DNA from: Planobispora longispora
GTDB lineage: Bacteria > Actinomycetota > Actinomycetes > Streptosporangiales > Streptosporangiaceae
Reading direction: 5' to 3'
Length of the DNA: 44,167 nt
Assembly (NCBI RefSeq): GCF_016863135.1
Contig: NZ_BOOH01000030.1
Location: forward strand, 1-44,167
Shown here: piece after piece, positions 7,483-15,764 of the stretch
Layout of the letters: each line of letters starts with the position of its first letter
Position numbering within the stretch: the stretch's first letter is position 1
Notes under the pieces: generated by a model
Databases searched by the model: none
What the model saw: the letters and a program-made list of their open reading frames with translations, nothing else
Told to the model about the DNA's origin: nothing
Made by a program: the position numbers and the translations under genes

Positions 7483-7488
7483 TAAGGT
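7483..7488 (+). promoter_or_regulatory. -10 element for a leaderless transcript
   Basis: TAAGGT ends 7 bases before the GTG at 7496, and no ribosome site is present. This spacing places the transcript start at or beside the start codon. Confidence 0.5.
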
Positions 7489-7495
7489 CGGGGGC

Positions 7496-8227
7496 GTGAA
7501 CGACGTGCCAGCCCGCCGCCGGGTGTGGCCGGGGCTGGTCGCGGCCTCCGTGCTCACCCTGGCCTGCGCGGGCGTGGCCGGGGTCGCCGCGGGGGTCGCG
7601 GGGGCCGAGCTGACCCGCGGCCCCAGTACGGCGGAGCTGCGCCAGGCGGCCGCCGAGGAGGTGGCCCGCCGCTGGCGGACGTGGCCGGCGGGGCGCGTCT
7701 TCCCCGAGACAGTGCGCTACGCCGCCGAGCAGGGCGGCATGGAGCGGGCCCGGCGGGTGGGCATCTCCCCGCAGACGGCCTGCGACCGGGCCGTGGACGC
7801 CCGGCTGAGGGAGCCGATGCGACGGGCGGGCTGCCGGGCGATCCTGCGCGCCACCTATCTCGACGCGCTCCAGGGCGTGGTCGTCACCGTCGGCGTCGCG
7901 GCGTTCCCGGACGAGCCGGGCAGCGTGAAGGCGATGTCCGCGCTGCCCCGGGGCGGGCGTCCCGCGCCGGGGCTGAAGGCGCTGTCCTTCCCCGGCACGG
8001 TCGCCGACCGCTTCACCGCGGCGGGCCGGCAGGCGAGCCTGGCGCGCAAGGGCGGGCCGTACCTGGTGATGGTGACCGTCGGCCAGGTCGACGGCCGCCC
8101 GGCGAAGGCCACGGGGGAGCAGCGGCCCACCATGTTCGCCTTCGCCGGTGACATCGCCGACCGGATCCTCGACTCCCTGACGACCCCCGCCCCGCCCGAC
8201 TGCGCCTCGCGGGAGTGGCGATGCTGA
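7496..8227 (+). CDS. Single-pass membrane protein, partner of mycosin-like protease 1
   Basis: This 243-residue protein has an N-terminal membrane segment (about residues 13-37) and an extracellular domain with four cysteines: Cys96 and Cys113, then Cys236 and Cys243. It shares with the protein at 9551-10660 the motifs VARRWRTWP and VFP, GCR-x-(I/L)LRATY, VVTVGVA, and FPGT followed by GPY. The spacing of the first cysteine pair is identical in both. No known family is recognised. Its stop lies inside the start of the protease gene (ATGCTGA), so the two are translationally coupled. Inference: an anchor, chaperone or inhibitor of that protease. Confidence 0.75.
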   Translation: MNDVPARRRVWPGLVAASVLTLACAGVAGVAAGVAGAELTRGPSTAELRQAAAEEVARRWRTWPAGRVFPETVRYAAEQGGMERARRVGISPQTACDRAVDARLREPMRRAGCRAILRATYLDALQGVVVTVGVAAFPDEPGSVKAMSALPRGGRPAPGLKALSFPGTVADRFTAAGRQASLARKGGPYLVMVTVGQVDGRPAKATGEQRPTMFAFAGDIADRILDSLTTPAPPDCASREWRC

Positions 8228-9471
8228 GGCGGGCCGGAGCCGTCGCGGGCGGGATGGGGAGCGCGGCCCGGGCCGTGGCCAGGGTGATGTTCCCGGTGCT
8301 GCTGGGCGCGGCCGTGCTGGGCTCCGCCCCGGCGGTCCCGGCCGCCCACGGCGACGAGGTGCGCGACGGCCAGCAGGCGGTGCTGCGGACCCTGGGGCTG
8401 CCCCAGGCGTGGCAGGTCTCCCGGGGTGAGGGCGTGACCGTCGCGGTGCTGGACTCGGGGGTGGATCCGCGCCACCGCGACCTGGCCGGGTCGGTGATCG
8501 AGGGCAGGGACTTCACCGTGGGCGCCAACCCGCCGGACGTGGCGCCCCTGCGCCTGCACGGCACCTACATGGCCTCGCTCATCGCCGGGCACGGGCACGG
8601 CGCGGGCGGCCGGGACGGGGTGATCGGGGTCGCGCCCCGCGCGCGGGTGTTGTCGGTGCGGGTGATCCTGGAGGACGAGGAGGCCGGGTTCCGGAGGTTC
8701 AACACCGCCAAGCGGTTCGAGAACGTGGTGGCCAGGGGCATCAGGTACGCCGTGGACCACGGCGCCGACGTGATCAACATGTCGATCTCCAAGGAGCTGG
8801 CGACCCGGGAGGAGCGGGCGGCGATCCGCTACGCCGTCTCCAAGGGGGTGGTGCTCGTCGCGGCGGCGGGCAACGACGGGGAGGGCAGGCGGCGCGGGCA
8901 CGCCCCGTACTCCTACCCGGCCGCCTTCCCCGGGGTGGTCTCGGTCGCGGCGACGGACCGGGGGCTGCGCCGGGCGTCGTTCTCCAACGCCAACCCCTCG
9001 GTCCTGGTGGCCGCGCCCGGGGTGGACATCCTGGGCGCGGGTCCCGGCGACGAGTACTGGGTCGGTCGCGGCACGTCGCAGGCGACCGCGCTGGTCTCCG
9101 GGGTGGCCGCCCTGATAAAAGCGAAATACCCGAAAATGGCGCCCGTTCTGGTCGCGCAGGCGCTCACCGCCGGGGCGACGCGCCGGCCCGCGGGCGGCTA
9201 CGACACCGGCACGGGCTTCGGCGTGGTCAACGCCGGCCGGGCGCTGGCCGAGGCCGCCAAGATCGCCCGTCACACCCACACCGCCGACGGCCACGGCGTC
9301 CACGACCCCGCCCGCCCGCTGGGTCAGGCGGGCGAGCCGGTACGGGTGATCCACCGGGACCGCGAAAGGATCACCTTCTACGGGGGGGTGGCTCTGGCGG
9401 CCGGACTCGGGGCCCTGGCCTCCCTCGCGGCGGTCGTGCTGGTCACGGTCCGGGCCCGGACGGCGAGGTAG
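8221..9471 (+). CDS. Mycosin-like membrane-anchored subtilase 1
   Basis: This 416-residue S8 serine protease has a signal peptide (to about PAAHGDE, residue 45), a catalytic domain and a C-terminal membrane anchor (about 388-410) followed by RARTAR. The triad is Asp78 (AVLDSGVD), His113 (LRLHGTYMASL) and Ser286 (GRGTSQATA); Asn218 in AAAGNDG fits the oxyanion hole. Signal, subtilase domain and tail anchor are the layout of mycosins (MycP) of type VII secretion. The ATG at 8221 is preferred because the second pair uses the same overlap with its partner gene; a GTG at 8215 is possible. No EccB, EccC, EccD or EsxA-like gene is in the window. Confidence 0.88.
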   Translation: MLRRAGAVAGGMGSAARAVARVMFPVLLGAAVLGSAPAVPAAHGDEVRDGQQAVLRTLGLPQAWQVSRGEGVTVAVLDSGVDPRHRDLAGSVIEGRDFTVGANPPDVAPLRLHGTYMASLIAGHGHGAGGRDGVIGVAPRARVLSVRVILEDEEAGFRRFNTAKRFENVVARGIRYAVDHGADVINMSISKELATREERAAIRYAVSKGVVLVAAAGNDGEGRRRGHAPYSYPAAFPGVVSVAATDRGLRRASFSNANPSVLVAAPGVDILGAGPGDEYWVGRGTSQATALVSGVAALIKAKYPKMAPVLVAQALTAGATRRPAGGYDTGTGFGVVNAGRALAEAAKIARHTHTADGHGVHDPARPLGQAGEPVRVIHRDRERITFYGGVALAAGLGALASLAAVVLVTVRARTAR

Positions 9472-9538
9472 CGGCCGGGACAGCGGAAAGCGACATGGCG
9501 GACACGGTCCGGCGCTGCGGCGGCGGGGCCCGGCGACG

Positions 9539-9544
9539 TAGCAT
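9539..9544 (+). promoter_or_regulatory. -10 element for a leaderless transcript
   Basis: TAGCAT ends 6 bases before the ATG at 9551 and there is no ribosome site. The second protease pair therefore seems to have its own promoter. Confidence 0.45.
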
Positions 9545-9550
9545 CGAAGT

Positions 9551-10660
9551 ATGTCGCAGCCCGGGAGGTCCCAGGAGCCGAAACGGCGTCTGGAGTCCTC
9601 CTCGCCGCACGCTCGCGGCGGCTGGCCGCCCGCCGGATCCCGTGCCCTGCGGGGCGGCAGGAGGCGCGGCGCGGCGGATCCGCGCCTCGCGCCGGGACAG
9701 CCGGGGCAACCGAGGCAGTCAGAGCAGCCGGGCCGTCCGGGGCGGGACGGGCCTCAGGAGCCGCGAGGGGGAAGAGCGGGCCCCGGGGCGCCGAGCGGCT
9801 CCGGGGCGAGCGGTCCGGGGGCGCCGGGCGGTGGAGCCGGCCGCCCGCCCGCGGCCAGGCGGCGGGTCCGTCCCTGGCCCGCGGCGGCGCGCGACCGGCT
9901 GGCCGCCGAGCGCGCCGAGGCGGCCGCGCTCGAACAGGGGGTCCGGTATCGCACGATCTTCCTCCTGCTGATGGGCGTCATCCTGGCCGTCGCCACGACC
10001 GCCGTGCTCTCCGGCGCGGTCGGGCTGCTGCGTGAGACCGCCTCCCGCCCGCTGACCGCCGAGGAGCAGAACCTCTACGTCCAGCAGGACGTCGCCAGGC
10101 GCTGGCGCACCTGGCCCACGACGCTGGTCTTCCCCCAGGAGCTGGAGTACGTCGGCCTCGCCCGGACCCAGCAGTACGCCCAGCGGATCGGCATCGCCCC
10201 CGAGGCGCCCTGCCGGGCCGGCACGGACGCCGTGGTCGGCTCGATCCTCGCCGAGAACGGCTGCCGCACCCTGCTGCGGGCCACCTACGTGGACCAGACG
10301 TCCACCTTCGTGGTCACCGTGGGCGTCGCGGTCATGGAGGACGTGGAGAAGCGGCGGACCGCGGTCGGGCAGCTCGGGGCGGACAACCGGGTGGGAGTGC
10401 GGCCGGTCGCCTTCCCCGGGACCGCCAGCGAGTCGTTCGGCGCGGCCCAGCGCCAGCGCAACGCCTGGATCGGGGTGGGACCGTACATCGTCTTCTCCAC
10501 CGCCGGATACGCCGACGGCCGCACCCGCGCGGCGGTCTCGCCGGAGGAGATCACGCACAGCGAGCTGTGGCCGACGGCCCAGTCGGTGGCCGGGCGCATC
10601 GCCCACGCCCTGGGCGCCGAGCCCGCCGTGCCGCGCTGCACCCAGGGGAACGTGTGCTGA
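9551..10660 (+). CDS. Membrane protein with long disordered N-tail, partner of protease 2
   Basis: This 369-residue protein is a paralogue of the one at 7496-8227. It adds about 130 cytoplasmic residues rich in Pro, Gly, Arg and Ser, then one membrane segment (about 136-160) and an extracellular domain. Cysteines are Cys221 and Cys238, with the same spacing as in copy 1, and Cys363 and Cys369. Shared motifs are VARRWRTWP, GCRTLLRATYVD and VVTVGVA. Its stop overlaps the GTG of protease 2 (GTGCTGA). The N-tail could contact a cytoplasmic partner. No family with known function is recognised. Confidence 0.75.
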   Translation: MSQPGRSQEPKRRLESSSPHARGGWPPAGSRALRGGRRRGAADPRLAPGQPGQPRQSEQPGRPGRDGPQEPRGGRAGPGAPSGSGASGPGAPGGGAGRPPAARRRVRPWPAAARDRLAAERAEAAALEQGVRYRTIFLLLMGVILAVATTAVLSGAVGLLRETASRPLTAEEQNLYVQQDVARRWRTWPTTLVFPQELEYVGLARTQQYAQRIGIAPEAPCRAGTDAVVGSILAENGCRTLLRATYVDQTSTFVVTVGVAVMEDVEKRRTAVGQLGADNRVGVRPVAFPGTASESFGAAQRQRNAWIGVGPYIVFSTAGYADGRTRAAVSPEEITHSELWPTAQSVAGRIAHALGAEPAVPRCTQGNVC

Positions 10661-11871
10661 GACGGCGAGGACGGAGACGGGCCGGGGCGGCGGTCGCGCT
10701 CGCCGCGGTGATCTCGGCGCTGTGCGCGGCCGTGGCCGCCCCGGCCGGAGCCGCCGACATCCGCGAGGACCAGCGGTGGGTGCTGGAGGCGCTCAACGCG
10801 CCGGAGGCGTGGAAGGTCACCAAGGGCGCCGGGGTCACCGTCGCCCTGGTGGACGACGGGGTGGACGACAGGGTCGCCGAGCTGCGCGGCAAGGTCGTCT
10901 CCGGGCCGAGCATGGGATCGATCGCCGAGGGGGGACGGGAGAGCGCCACCGGCGAGCACGGCACCGCGATGGCCTCGCTCATCGCGGGGGCCGGGAAGGG
11001 CGACGGCGGCCTGCTCGGGATCGCGCCCGAGGCGCGGATCCTGTCGCTGCCGCTGAAGTTCACCGAGGACGAGGAGGGCGACGCGATTCCCCCGGAGAGC
11101 GACCAGCGCACGCGCAGGGACAGCCCGGTGGCCCGGGCGATCCGCTACGCCGTCGACCACGGGGCCCAGGTGATCAGCATGTCCCTGGGCGCCTACGGCC
11201 CGAACCGGGCCGAGCGCGAGGCCGTCTCCCACGCGCTCTCCAAGGGCGTGGTCCTGATCGCGGCCGCCGGCAACGGGGGCGAGAGCGAGTACGCCACCGC
11301 CAACGCCACCTCCTTCTGGAACTTCCCCGCCGGATACTCCGGGGTGATCGGGGTGGGGGCGTCCGACCGCGAGGGCAGGCCCGCCCCCTTCAGCAGCGGC
11401 AACCTGTCGGTCCTGGTCTCGGCGCCCGGGGTGGAGGTCCCGGTGGTGACCCCCGGCGGGGAGTACGACCTGTCGGACGGGACGAGCTCGGCGACCGCGC
11501 TCGTGGCGGGGGCGGCCACGCTCATCAAAGCGAAATATCCGGACATCCCACCGCATCTGGTGGCGCGGGCCCTCTCCTCCACCGCCCGGTTCGCCACCAA
11601 GGCGGGATACGACGAGCACATCGGCTTCGGCGTGGTGGACGCGGCGGCGGCGCTCGACCGGGCGGGGGAGCTGCTGTCCGCCGCGGCCCCGGTCCCGGTG
11701 GCCGAGGGCCGTCGTTTCGGCGGCGGGCCGCTGCCCGAGGGGCCGGACCGGCCCGGTCCCGACCCGTTCCGCCTGTGGCTGTACGGCACCGGCCTGATCG
11801 TGGGCGTGCTCACGTTCACCGGGACTGTGGTGGTCCTCACCCGCAAAACCGGATCCGGAAGCCGTCTTTGA
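10654..11871 (+). CDS. Mycosin-like membrane-anchored subtilase 2
   Basis: This 405-residue S8 protease is a paralogue of the one at 8221-9471. The GTG at 10654 is chosen because it overlaps the previous stop in GTGCTGA, exactly as ATGCTGA does in pair 1, and it gives a proper signal peptide (LRRRGRRRAGAAVALAAVIS). The triad is Asp67 (ALVDDGVD), His102 (EHGTAMASL) and Ser278 (DGTSSATA), with Asn207 in AAAGNGG. A Pro-rich linker (about 345-372) leads to a tail anchor (LWLYGTGLIVGVLTFTGTVV). All catalytic residues are intact, so both copies should be active. Substrates are unknown. Confidence 0.87.
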   Translation: MLRRRGRRRAGAAVALAAVISALCAAVAAPAGAADIREDQRWVLEALNAPEAWKVTKGAGVTVALVDDGVDDRVAELRGKVVSGPSMGSIAEGGRESATGEHGTAMASLIAGAGKGDGGLLGIAPEARILSLPLKFTEDEEGDAIPPESDQRTRRDSPVARAIRYAVDHGAQVISMSLGAYGPNRAEREAVSHALSKGVVLIAAAGNGGESEYATANATSFWNFPAGYSGVIGVGASDREGRPAPFSSGNLSVLVSAPGVEVPVVTPGGEYDLSDGTSSATALVAGAATLIKAKYPDIPPHLVARALSSTARFATKAGYDEHIGFGVVDAAAALDRAGELLSAAAPVPVAEGRRFGGGPLPEGPDRPGPDPFRLWLYGTGLIVGVLTFTGTVVVLTRKTGSGSRL

Positions 11872-11890
11872 CGCATTTCCACTGCGTTTT
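11871..11890 (+). terminator. Small hairpin with T-run after protease 2
   Basis: CGCA and TGCG (about 11872-11875 and 11883-11886) form a short stem at the stop codon, followed by TTTT. The stem is weak for such GC-rich DNA. Confidence 0.35.
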
Positions 11891-11970
11891 GGACACTGTT
11901 CGGACGCGGTCCGGCCGATCTCGCCTTTCCCGGTCCGGACAGCGGTGAAGGTTCGCTAAGGTCGCGCCTC

Positions 11971-12339
11971 ATGGGGTACGAGTTGCGGATAGAGCGCCCG
12001 GCGCCTCTCTCGTTCGCGGAGCTGGCGAACGTGCTGGGGCGGGCGGGGTTCGAGTTCCGCGGTTCGCAGGAAGAGGGCGAGGTCCTCGCGCGCTACGGAG
12101 ACGCGGTCCACGCGATCGCCGTCTGGAACGGCGCGCTGACCGGCGCGCCCGGATCCGACTGGCAGGTGGCCCAGCTCGCGCGGGTCTCCGGCCTGCTGGG
12201 GGCACGTCTGGTCGGTGAGGACGGCGAGTCCTACGCGATCCGCGACGGCGTCGTCGAGCAGCACAGCGGTTCGGCGGCCTACGAGTTCGGCAAACTGGAC
12301 GAGATCCTCGCGGCCGGCCCGGCCGCCTGGACCGCGTAG
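11971..12339 (+). CDS. Conserved-looking small protein of unknown function
   Basis: This 122-residue soluble protein has no signal peptide, membrane segment or cysteine. It begins MGYELRIERPAPLSFAELAN, and the pattern of alternating strands and two helices suggests a small alpha/beta fold. A TAAGGT -10 (11957-11962) ends 8 bases before the ATG with no ribosome site, so the mRNA is probably leaderless. It reads in the same direction as the following ATL gene, 16 bases away. No family is recognised. Confidence 0.65.
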   Translation: MGYELRIERPAPLSFAELANVLGRAGFEFRGSQEEGEVLARYGDAVHAIAVWNGALTGAPGSDWQVAQLARVSGLLGARLVGEDGESYAIRDGVVEQHSGSAAYEFGKLDEILAAGPAAWTA

Positions 12340-12355
12340 CGGCCGGATCCGCCGT

Positions 12356-12673
12356 ATGGGGCGCCCGGAACCGGAAGGCCACCCGACTCCGTACGCCGAG
12401 GTGGTCCTCGACCTCGTCGAGCGCATCCCGCCCGGCAGGGTGATGTCCTACGGGGACATCGCCGAATATCTCGGCGAGGGCGGCCCCCGTCAGGTCGGCA
12501 GGGTCATGTCGCTCTGGGGCGGAGGCGTCCCCTGGTGGCGCGTCGTGCACGCCGACGGCACCCCGCCGCCCGGCCATGAGCAGCGCTGTCTCACCCACTG
12601 GCGGCAGGAGGGGACCCCGCTGCGGGGAGCCCGGGCGGACATGCGCGTCGCGCGATGGGACGGACAGTCCTAA
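12356..12673 (+). CDS. Alkyltransferase-like protein (ATL, MGMT family)
   Basis: This 105-residue protein is the DNA-binding domain of the O6-alkylguanine-DNA alkyltransferase family. Helix-turn-helix residues GRVMSYGDIAEYLGEGGPRQ are followed by the active loop, which reads PWWRVVHADG. Trp60 replaces the methyl-accepting cysteine of PCHRV, so it cannot repair by transfer. ATL proteins bind bulky O6-alkylguanine and hand the lesion to nucleotide excision repair. The start is the ATG at 12356, 16 bases past the previous stop. An MGMT-like gene beside adnAB is also found in M. tuberculosis (Rv3204), which supports the assignment. Confidence 0.88.
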   Translation: MGRPEPEGHPTPYAEVVLDLVERIPPGRVMSYGDIAEYLGEGGPRQVGRVMSLWGGGVPWWRVVHADGTPPPGHEQRCLTHWRQEGTPLRGARADMRVARWDGQS

Positions 12674-12702
12674 AGAGCGCGTAACCGGCTCTCCCGGGCC
12701 AC

Positions 12703-12708
12703 TAACAT
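12703..12708 (+). promoter_or_regulatory. Candidate -10 for the TagF-like gene
   Basis: TAACAT here would start transcription near 12715. That puts the GTG at 12712 outside the mRNA and favours the ATG at 12757 as the real start. Confidence 0.4.
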
Positions 12709-12756
12709 GGCGTGGGACGGAGACGCAGTCTTGTCCTGAAAGGCGGTGCCTTCCCC

Positions 12757-15657
12757 ATGGCCACCGGCGCCTCACCCGTGCGTACGAGCGGCGATCGCCT
12801 CGCCGAGCGGCTGCGGGCCGTACAGGATCTCTGCGACCGGGGGGAGCCACTCGATTCGGTCATGGCCTCGGTGCTCGCGGAGGGCCTGACTCCGGCGGAG
12901 CGGAAGCGGTTCGACGCCGACGTGCTCGCCGGACCGCTCGGCTCCCGGCTCGACATCGCGGTCAAGCGCGGGGCGGCTCGCCGCCGCGAGTTCGTCACCG
13001 CCGTCAAACCCTATCTCGCGAGCGTGGACCCCCAGGTCAAGCTCGACCTGCCGGTGGCCCGGCGGCTGGCCTTCCACCTGATCGACCGGCGCGGCGTGGA
13101 CGAGCTGGCCGAGGGCGACGCCCTGAGCAAGATCGTCACCGCCGCCGCGGAGCCGTCCCGCCGGGTCAGGAAGAGCATGCGCTGGTATGCCGACCTGCCG
13201 CTCCGCGACGAGCTCCCCGAGTCGCTCTACCGGCTGCGCGCCGCCGACCTCATCCCGGTGACGCAGGTCGAGGACGTCTCCTGGTCCGGCGACCGGCTCC
13301 GGATCACCGGGCACGCCTACCTGGCGGGCCTGTCGGTCCGCAGCCGCCGCTTCAACCGGGCCACCGTCGTGCTGCGCGGCCCGCGCTGGCTGCCCCCGGT
13401 GCGCCTGCGCACCCGCCGGATCCACCACCCGGAGGCCACCCACGGCGCCCGCGAGGCGGGCTGCAACTACGACTGGTCCGGATTCACCGCCGAGCTCTCC
13501 CCGTGGGCGCTGCGCTGGCGCGCCGCGGTGCGGGCGGTCGCCCGCGGCGGCAAGCGGCTGCTGCGCCGCCGGGGCACCGTACGGGACACCACCACCTGGC
13601 GCGCGGAGATCGTGATCTGGAGCCGGGGCGCCCGCGCGGTCGGCCTGCTCCGCGGCCCGATCAGCGGCAGGACCGAGCGTCCGTCGGGCCTGGAGGTCCG
13701 TCCCCGCTGGTGGATCCGGCCCGTCTGGACCTCCGACCGCGCCCTGCAGGTCGTGCTGCAGCCCACCCGGGCCGAGCTGACCGACGTGCGGCTGGACGGC
13801 GAGCGGCTGGAGCTGACGGTCTTCCTGCCGGACAAGAAGGTCGGCAGGGGACACGCGCGGCTCGACGGCCACCGCATCGCGGCCGACTTCACCCCGGTCG
13901 AGGGCGGCACGCGGGTCGTGGTCCCGCTGGCCGTTCCGTCGCTGCTGTCCGAGCGCGACGGCGGCAGGCTCTGGATCGAGCCCAAGGGCGACCCCGCGGC
14001 CCCGGTGATGCTGGGCGCGGCGAAGGAGAGCCGCTCCGTCATCGGCGATCGGGAGATCACGGTGCTGGGCGACCGGCGGGACCGGGTGATCATCGCCGCG
14101 CACCGGGTCCGCCCGGTCATCTCGTCGGTGACCTGGGGCGAGGACGGCTCGCTCACCCTCGGGGGCTCCTACCCCGGCTCGGGACGGGCCCAGCTGACGA
14201 TCCGCCACCGCAGCGGGCTGATGTACGCCGCGGAGCTGGAGCGCGACGGCTCCCGCTTCACGACGCGGATCACGCCCGCCGCGATGCCGCGCTTCGCCGA
14301 GACCGTCCCGCTGAGCAGCGGGAACTGGAGCATGGCGGTCCGTGAGGAGTCCGGTGAGATCATCCCGATGCGGATGGACCACGCGGCCCTGGACGCGCTC
14401 GACGAGAACCCGAGGGTCGTCGGCGGCCGTGAATACCGGCTGATCTCCACCCGGTTCGACGTGCCGGTGCTGGCCGCCGCCGAGGTCCGGCCCGACGACG
14501 AGAAGGGCCCCGGCGGGCTGCACGCCCTGCAGCGCACCTTCTATCCGGCCGAGCGGGGCCGCGAGCTGAACGACGCGACCGTCTACGTCGCCTACGACGG
14601 GCGGCAGTACGAGGGCAACGTCCGCGCGGTCTACGAGGAGCGGGTGCGGCGCGGCGACGACCGCGAGCACATCTGGATCGTCAAGGACGGCGCCTTCACG
14701 CCGCCGGGTTCGCGGGAGCTCGGGTTCGGCCCGGACATCCGGCCGACCGTGGTCCGCGCGGGCAGCCGGGAGCACTACGCGGCGCTCGCCCGCTCGCGGT
14801 ACGTGGTGACCAACGCCTTCCTGCCGCCCTGGTTCCGGGCGCGCGAGGACCAGACGGTGGTGCAGACCTGGAACGGCAGCCCGCTCAAGCGCATGGGCAA
14901 CGACCTGCCGCACATGTCCCGCGACCCGAAGCCGCCGGCCTGGCACCGGCAGGCCGTCGAGGTGCGCGGCTGGGACCTGCTGGTCGCGCAGAGCCCGTGG
15001 GCCGTCCCGGTCCTGCGCAAGGCGTTCGGCTACCAGGGCGAGGTCCTGGAGAGCGGCTACCCGCGCAACGACGTGCTGTCGTCCCCGGACCGGGAGGAGC
15101 TCGCGACGCGGGTGCGGGCCCGGCTCGGCGTCCCGGAGGGCGCCAAGGTGGTGCTCTACGCGCCGACGTTCCGCGACTACGACCGCAAGAACGCCTCGGT
15201 CAAGCTGAACCTGGCCGAGGCGCGGCGGGTGCTCGGTCCCGGCTACACGTTCCTGGTCAGGGGCCACTCGATGCAGGCGACGCCGAACGTCCCCGCGGGG
15301 CTCGGGATCGACGTCACGACCTATCCGGATATAACGGATCTGCTGCTGGTCGCGGACGTGCTGATCACGGACTACTCGTCGGTCATGTTCGACTTCGCCG
15401 CGACCGGCCGGCCGATGGTGTTCTTCACCCACGACCTGCAGCGCTACTCGGCCAAGCGCGGTCTCTACCTCGACCTGGCCGCGGAGGCCCCCGGCCCGCT
15501 GCTGTCCGGCAGCGCCGAGGTGATCGAGGCGCTCCGGACGATCGACGAGGTGGCCGCCGCCCACGCCGACCGCTACGCGCGCTTCAGGCACACCTACGCC
15601 CCCCGCGACGACGGCAAGGCCACCGCCAGACTGGTGGACCACGTCTTCGCCTCCTGA
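12757..15657 (+). CDS. CDP-glycerol glycerophosphotransferase family protein (TagF/TagB-like)
   Basis: This 966-residue protein would polymerise or prime wall teichoic acid-type polyol phosphate chains from CDP-linked donors at the inner membrane face. The C-terminal third is the glycerophosphotransferase domain: TVVQTWNGSPLKRMGNDL, ESGYPRNDVL, VVLYAPTFRDY and VLITDYSSVMFDFAATGRPM, ending near residue 960. The first 600 residues hold strand-rich repeated modules of the kind found in long actinomycete TagF proteins; no glycosyltransferase-2 domain is evident. No membrane segment is visible, so attachment would be peripheral. The start at 12757 is a choice over the GTG at 12712. Partner tag/tar genes are not in the window. 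Confidence 0.85.
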   Translation: MATGASPVRTSGDRLAERLRAVQDLCDRGEPLDSVMASVLAEGLTPAERKRFDADVLAGPLGSRLDIAVKRGAARRREFVTAVKPYLASVDPQVKLDLPVARRLAFHLIDRRGVDELAEGDALSKIVTAAAEPSRRVRKSMRWYADLPLRDELPESLYRLRAADLIPVTQVEDVSWSGDRLRITGHAYLAGLSVRSRRFNRATVVLRGPRWLPPVRLRTRRIHHPEATHGAREAGCNYDWSGFTAELSPWALRWRAAVRAVARGGKRLLRRRGTVRDTTTWRAEIVIWSRGARAVGLLRGPISGRTERPSGLEVRPRWWIRPVWTSDRALQVVLQPTRAELTDVRLDGERLELTVFLPDKKVGRGHARLDGHRIAADFTPVEGGTRVVVPLAVPSLLSERDGGRLWIEPKGDPAAPVMLGAAKESRSVIGDREITVLGDRRDRVIIAAHRVRPVISSVTWGEDGSLTLGGSYPGSGRAQLTIRHRSGLMYAAELERDGSRFTTRITPAAMPRFAETVPLSSGNWSMAVREESGEIIPMRMDHAALDALDENPRVVGGREYRLISTRFDVPVLAAAEVRPDDEKGPGGLHALQRTFYPAERGRELNDATVYVAYDGRQYEGNVRAVYEERVRRGDDREHIWIVKDGAFTPPGSRELGFGPDIRPTVVRAGSREHYAALARSRYVVTNAFLPPWFRAREDQTVVQTWNGSPLKRMGNDLPHMSRDPKPPAWHRQAVEVRGWDLLVAQSPWAVPVLRKAFGYQGEVLESGYPRNDVLSSPDREELATRVRARLGVPEGAKVVLYAPTFRDYDRKNASVKLNLAEARRVLGPGYTFLVRGHSMQATPNVPAGLGIDVTTYPDITDLLLVADVLITDYSSVMFDFAATGRPMVFFTHDLQRYSAKRGLYLDLAAEAPGPLLSGSAEVIEALRTIDEVAAAHADRYARFRHTYAPRDDGKATARLVDHVFAS

Positions 15658-15670
15658 GACGGCTGAGCCC

Positions 15671-15695
15671 CCCGGGGCGGCGTCGCCGCCCCGGG
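15671..15695 (+). terminator. GC-rich terminator of the TagF-like gene
   Basis: A perfect 11-bp stem (15671-15681 with 15685-15695) with loop GTC lies 14 bases past the stop codon. No U-tract follows. Confidence 0.6.
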
Positions 15696-15706
15696 AAGGC
15701 GGAAAT

Positions 15707-15724
15707 GTTAAAGAAACTTTCCGG
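15707..15724 (+). promoter_or_regulatory. Operator-like AT-rich dyad before the hexosaminidase gene
   Basis: GTTAAAGAAACTTTCCGG stands out as AT-rich against its surroundings and contains the AAAG-N3-CTTT dyad. It resembles the TTAGGAAACTTTCCTAA-like sites seen before glycan-degradation genes in actinomycetes. That recollection is general, and the link to sugar control is inference. Confidence 0.35.
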
Positions 15725-15764
15725 TTTCTCCCTGCTCCGGACGGATCCGTGATCTGATTCGGGC

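Noticed and set aside
7496-11871. A type VII secretion (ESX) locus
   Set aside because: Only the mycosin-like proteases are present. No EccB, EccC, EccD, EccE or WXG100 gene was found.
12772-15642. Very long open frame on the minus strand opposite the TagF-like gene
   Set aside because: It is a shadow of high-GC codon bias; the translation is Arg/Gly/Ala/Pro low complexity, whereas the plus strand has clear family motifs.
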